From assembly GCA_009923475.1 (NCBI GenBank), contig RFTM01000085.1, positions 1-7,156 of the forward strand: 7,156 nt of DNA, written 5' to 3'. Positions 5,259 through 7,156 of this stretch are shown here, piece after piece (position 1 is the first letter of the stretch; each line of letters starts with the position of its first letter). Origin of the DNA: Gammaproteobacteria bacterium (GTDB taxonomy: Bacteria; Pseudomonadota; Gammaproteobacteria; Steroidobacterales; Steroidobacteraceae). Made by a program: the position numbers and the translations under genes. The notes beneath the pieces are model-generated. The model saw only the letters and a list, made by a program, of their open reading frames with translations, was not told where the DNA came from and searched no databases.

Positions 5259-6881
5259 ATGGAGCTCGAGTTCTTCGGCGCGGCCGGCGAAGTCACCGGT
5301 TCCTGCCACCTGTTGCGGGTGGCCGGGCGGCAGGTGCTGCTCGACTGCGGGCTCGTTCAGGGCGGCCGTGACGGTCCGCTCCGCAACCGCGCCGAGTTCC
5401 CGTTCCCGGCCGCGGCCGTGGATGCGGTCATCCTGAGCCACGCCCACGTCGACCACTGCGGCCGCCTGCCGCTGCTCGTCAAGCGCGGCTACCGCGGTCC
5501 GATCTACACCAACCCCGCCTGCCGCGACCTGTTGCCCATCCTGCTGCGCGACACGGCGGGCCTCGCCCTGCGCGAGGCCGAACGCGCCCAACGGCGCCGC
5601 GGACTCGAGGGCGGCGACGCGGGCGACGGCGACGATCCGGCGCTCGAGCCGATCTTCGACCTCGAGGATGTCGAGCGCACGCTGGGCCTCGTGCGGGCCG
5701 TCCCTTACGACACGTGGCACGACCTGTTCCCCGGGCTCGCCCTGCGCCAGCACGATGCCGGCCATATCCTGGGATCGGCCAGCGTCGAGCTGCGGCTGCG
5801 CGAGGGCGACGTCGAGCGCACGCTGGTGTTCAGCGGCGACCTCGGCCGCTACGGCTCGCCCATCCTGCGCGATCCGCACCGCTTCGAGGGTGCCGACGCG
5901 GTCGTCATGGAGAGCACCTACGGCGACCGCGCGCACCGCGACCGCGATGCGACCATCGCCGAGCTCGGCGGCATCATCGCCGCCGCGGCGCGCGGGCAGG
6001 GCAACATCGTGGTGCCGGCGTTCGCCGTCGGTCGCAGCCAGGACATCCTGTACCTGCTCGCCACGCACTTCGAGGCCTGGCAGCTGCGGCATTGGCAGGT
6101 GTTCCTCGACAGCCCGATGGCGATCGAGGCCAGCGCCGTCTACTGGCGCCATGCCGAGTCCTACGATGCCGAGGCGCTGCGCCTGCGGCAGGGCTTCGGC
6201 GCGCTGCCGCCGCTCGACAACCTGCACTTCTGCCGCACGGCCGACGAATCGCGCGCCATCAACGAGTACCGATCCCACGCGTTCGTGATCGCGGGCAGCG
6301 GCATGTGCAACGGCGGCCGGGTGCTGCACCACCTGCGCCACAACCTCGGGCGGCCCGAGTGCCACGTGGTCATCACGGGGTTCCAGGCCGCAGGGACCCT
6401 CGGCCGTGCGCTCGTCGACCGCGCGCCATTCGTACGCATCCACGGCATGCCGGTGCGCGTCGAGGCGCAGGTGCACACGCTCGGCGGCCTGTCGGCGCAC
6501 GGCGACCGCGCGGCGCTAACCGGCGTCGGCGACTTTTTGATAGGCCTCGGCGTCGAGCAACCCGGCGAATTCGGCGGGATTGCTCGGCTTGAGCCTGAAA
6601 ATCCAGGCCGCATAGGCATCGGCATTGATTTTTTCGGGCGCATCCGCCAGTTCCGCATTCACGGCAATCACTTCACCGGATGCCGGTGTATGCACATCGG
6701 ACGCCGTCTTGACCGATTCGACGACGCCGCAGGCCTCGTCCTTGCTGACGTGGCGGCCCACCGCCGGCGCTGTGCCCCTTCATGGTCTCGGCGAACTTCT
6801 CGTAGTACGTGTCCTTCGGGCACACGTTTTGCTTCGCGACGTACCCGCGGTCCCGCGCGTTCATCGTGTCCAGTACGGTAA
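5259..6881 (+). CDS. MBL-fold/beta-CASP RNase-like metallohydrolase, 3'-truncated (family match ends near 6518)
   Basis: The start at ATG 5259 is well supported by GGAGG 5 nt upstream. Residues 1-420 are a metallo-beta-lactamase/beta-CASP protein of the type often annotated as an RNA-processing exonuclease (CPSF73/YsgA-like). Visible motifs: [11 protein letters not shown] (61-71; H61, H63, D65, H66), DAGHILGS (167-174, H169), SGDLG (192-196, D194), the beta-CASP motif A METYGD-like segment (E218 in VMESTYGD), [10 protein letters not shown] (252-261), GSGMCNGGR (346-354) and motif B LSAHGD (411-416, H414). About 450-470 residues are usual. The last 40-60 residues, including motif C with its histidine (normally HGE), are missing. 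From about codon 420 (CTA at 6516-6518) the open frame runs through antisense GcvH and ChaN sequence to TAA 6879-6881, giving about 120 residues of unrelated, Arg-rich protein. The product is therefore probably inactive as drawn. The family is expected to bind two zinc ions and cut RNA. Confidence 0.8.
   Translation: MELEFFGAAGEVTGSCHLLRVAGRQVLLDCGLVQGGRDGPLRNRAEFPFPAAAVDAVILSHAHVDHCGRLPLLVKRGYRGPIYTNPACRDLLPILLRDTAGLALREAERAQRRRGLEGGDAGDGDDPALEPIFDLEDVERTLGLVRAVPYDTWHDLFPGLALRQHDAGHILGSASVELRLREGDVERTLVFSGDLGRYGSPILRDPHRFEGADAVVMESTYGDRAHRDRDATIAELGGIIAAAARGQGNIVVPAFAVGRSQDILYLLATHFEAWQLRHWQVFLDSPMAIEASAVYWRHAESYDAEALRLRQGFGALPPLDNLHFCRTADESRAINEYRSHAFVIAGSGMCNGGRVLHHLRHNLGRPECHVVITGFQAAGTLGRALVDRAPFVRIHGMPVRVEAQVHTLGGLSAHGDRAALTGVGDFLIGLGVEQPGEFGGIARLEPENPGRIGIGIDFFGRIRQFRIHGNHFTGCRCMHIGRRLDRFDDAAGLVLADVAAHRRRCAPSWSRRTSRSTCPSGTRFASRRTRGPARSSCPVR
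6515..6520. other. Breakpoint 1: MBL-fold gene joined to the end of a gcvH fragment
   Basis: Similarity to the MBL family stops after LSAHGDRAA, and the reverse-strand GcvH reading frame starts with its stop codon (CTA 6516-6518 on the +, read as TAG on the -). The join falls within or beside the CTA codon, a codon rare in the high-GC gene to its left. The sequence to the right is clearly less GC-rich. No inverted repeats or target duplications typical of an insertion sequence are visible at the join. Confidence 0.7.
6516..6767 (-). pseudogene. gcvH: Glycine cleavage system H protein, C-terminal fragment
   Basis: About 83 residues match the second half of GcvH, the lipoyl carrier of the glycine cleavage complex. 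Seen are [24 protein letters not shown], with the lipoyl-accepting lysine in ESVKTASD (K18 counted from GTG 6761), then [11 protein letters not shown], the A.APEKIN.D.Y..W.F.L segment and the C-terminal LLDAEAYQ end, finishing at TAG. A complete GcvH has about 125-130 residues; roughly the first 50, including the HEWV region, are missing. Upstream of the PAVG codons the frame meets a TGA after only a few unrelated residues. GTG at 6761 could formally start an 81-residue protein, but that would delete one half of the lipoyl-domain sandwich, so a folded H protein is unlikely. No Shine-Dalgarno was noted. The rest of the gcv operon is not in the window. Codon use includes AAA, ATT and runs of T that the genes to the left avoid. 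Confidence 0.82.
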
Positions 6882-7156
6882 GGCCGCGGCGGCTCACGGC
6901 GCTCGCCAGCCGACGCGGCACGTTGGCGGCGATTACCGGCCAGCCGCGCACACGTGCCAACTCCACCATCGGTCGATAGTCGGCCGGGTAGTTGTCCCAC
7001 GGGCGTGAGCCGGCGAGGAAATCCTTTTCGGAGACCGTCCCGGCCACGTACTGATCGACCAACGGTTGCACATCGCGCTCGAACATTTCGAGCGTCAGCA
7101 CGACATGCGCCCGCCGGTCGCCCAGCGCCGCCAGAACCGCGTGCTCGGCGGCATGG
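6673..7156 (-). CDS. ChaN-like (haem-binding uptake/Tiki superfamily) protein, partial, 3'-truncated
   Basis: The frame is open from the right window edge, so the N-terminus (including any lipoprotein signal) is outside. Visible residues read HAAEHAVLAALGDRRAHVVLTLEMFERD, then SRPWDNYPADYRPMVELARVRGWPVIAANVPRRLASAVSRRG, and [17 protein letters not shown]. This order of conserved pieces (LEMFERD, W.nY...Y.P..E.AR..GWPV.AANVPR) is that of the ChaN/PF04187 family, some members of which bind haem and are linked to iron uptake. The family match stops at about 6775. The remaining 28 or so residues to the stop at 6673 are an out-of-frame read of gcvH and carry no ChaN similarity. The C-terminal part of the domain is therefore missing. 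GTG 7101 is an internal valine codon, not the start. The call is good at family level; the haem or iron role is from family knowledge only. Confidence 0.72.
   Translation of the reverse strand, partial: HAAEHAVLAALGDRRAHVVLTLEMFERDVQPLVDQYVAGTVSEKDFLAGSRPWDNYPADYRPMVELARVRGWPVIAANVPRRLASAVSRRGLTVLDTMNARDRGYVAKQNVCPKDTYYEKFAETMKGHSAGGGPPRQQGRGLRRRRIGQDGVRCAYTGIR
6765..6776. other. Breakpoint 2: gcvH fragment joined to the ChaN-like gene
   Basis: On the reverse strand the ChaN-like protein reads normally up to about FAETMKGH, and GcvH similarity starts about two to four codons later in a different frame (PAVGRH). The overlap is G/C-only sequence (GCCGGCG), so a few bases of microhomology could have guided the join. 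The two reading frames differ, so this is not an in-frame gene fusion. Confidence 0.65.

Noticed and set aside
2936..5296. 786-codon open frame on the minus strand across the amidohydrolase and ferredoxin-subunit genes
   Set aside because: Shadow frame in high-GC DNA; no family resemblance, Arg/Ala/His-rich composition, and the true genes on both strands explain the same bases.
6500..6800. Insertion sequence or integron at the breakpoints
   Set aside because: No transposase or integrase coding, no terminal inverted repeats and no target-site duplication could be seen around either join.
6516..7156. Natural ChaN-GcvH fusion protein
   Set aside because: The two pieces are in different reading frames, both domains are cut in mid-domain, and the frame entering GcvH from upstream hits a stop; a functional fusion is not supported.

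Overview
This is a GC-rich window, visibly above 70 % G+C over most of its length, with dense short-spaced genes and codon choice strongly biased to G/C third positions. The gene content (Fur-family Zur, a ZigA-type COG0523 GTPase, a secreted M20 amidohydrolase, an isoquinoline-oxidoreductase-type ferredoxin subunit, a YdcZ-type transporter) fits a high-GC Pseudomonadota, most likely a beta- or gammaproteobacterium. No single gene fixes the genus, and there are no RNA genes, CRISPR arrays or recognisable mobile elements. No gene-free stretch reaches 300 bases.

Layout. (1) 1-248 (+) is the 3' end of a YdcZ/DUF606-type membrane transporter. (2) 252-734 (-) is zur, the zinc-uptake repressor, lying tail to tail with the transporter. 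(3) 759-2219 (+) is a zigA/COG0523 zinc-metallochaperone GTPase, divergent from zur across only 24 bp. It has a 43-residue tract with 25 histidines and an extra domain before its CobW C-terminal domain. (4) 2239-3285 (+) is a WD40 beta-propeller protein 19 nt behind zigA, very probably in the same operon. (5) 3377-4729 (+) is an exported M20 metallo-amidohydrolase. (6) 4693-5181 (-) is a small [2Fe-2S] subunit of a xanthine-dehydrogenase/isoquinoline-oxidoreductase type enzyme, overlapping the 3' end of gene 5 by 37 nt and lacking a neighbouring molybdopterin subunit. (7) From 5259 (+) runs an MBL-fold/beta-CASP RNase-like protein that loses family similarity at about 6518. (8) 6516-6767 (-) is a GcvH fragment without its N-terminal half. 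(9) From about 6775 to the window end (-) is a ChaN-like protein fragment without its C-terminal half.

How the genes work together. zur, zigA and the WD40 gene form a zinc-starvation module: Zur senses zinc and the GTPase is expected to deliver zinc to client proteins when the metal is scarce. The WD40 protein is the least explained member and the best candidate for something new, for example as a scaffold or client adaptor. The amidohydrolase and the MBL protein are also metal-dependent enzymes, but a link to the zinc module is only inference.

The right-hand 640 bases are anomalous. Three unrelated gene pieces meet at two sharp breakpoints (about 6516-6520 and 6765-6776), and base composition falls to roughly 57-67 % G+C in the lines I counted. 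This is either a chimeric assembly join or a real rearrangement scar, and it should be resolved before any biology is read from it.
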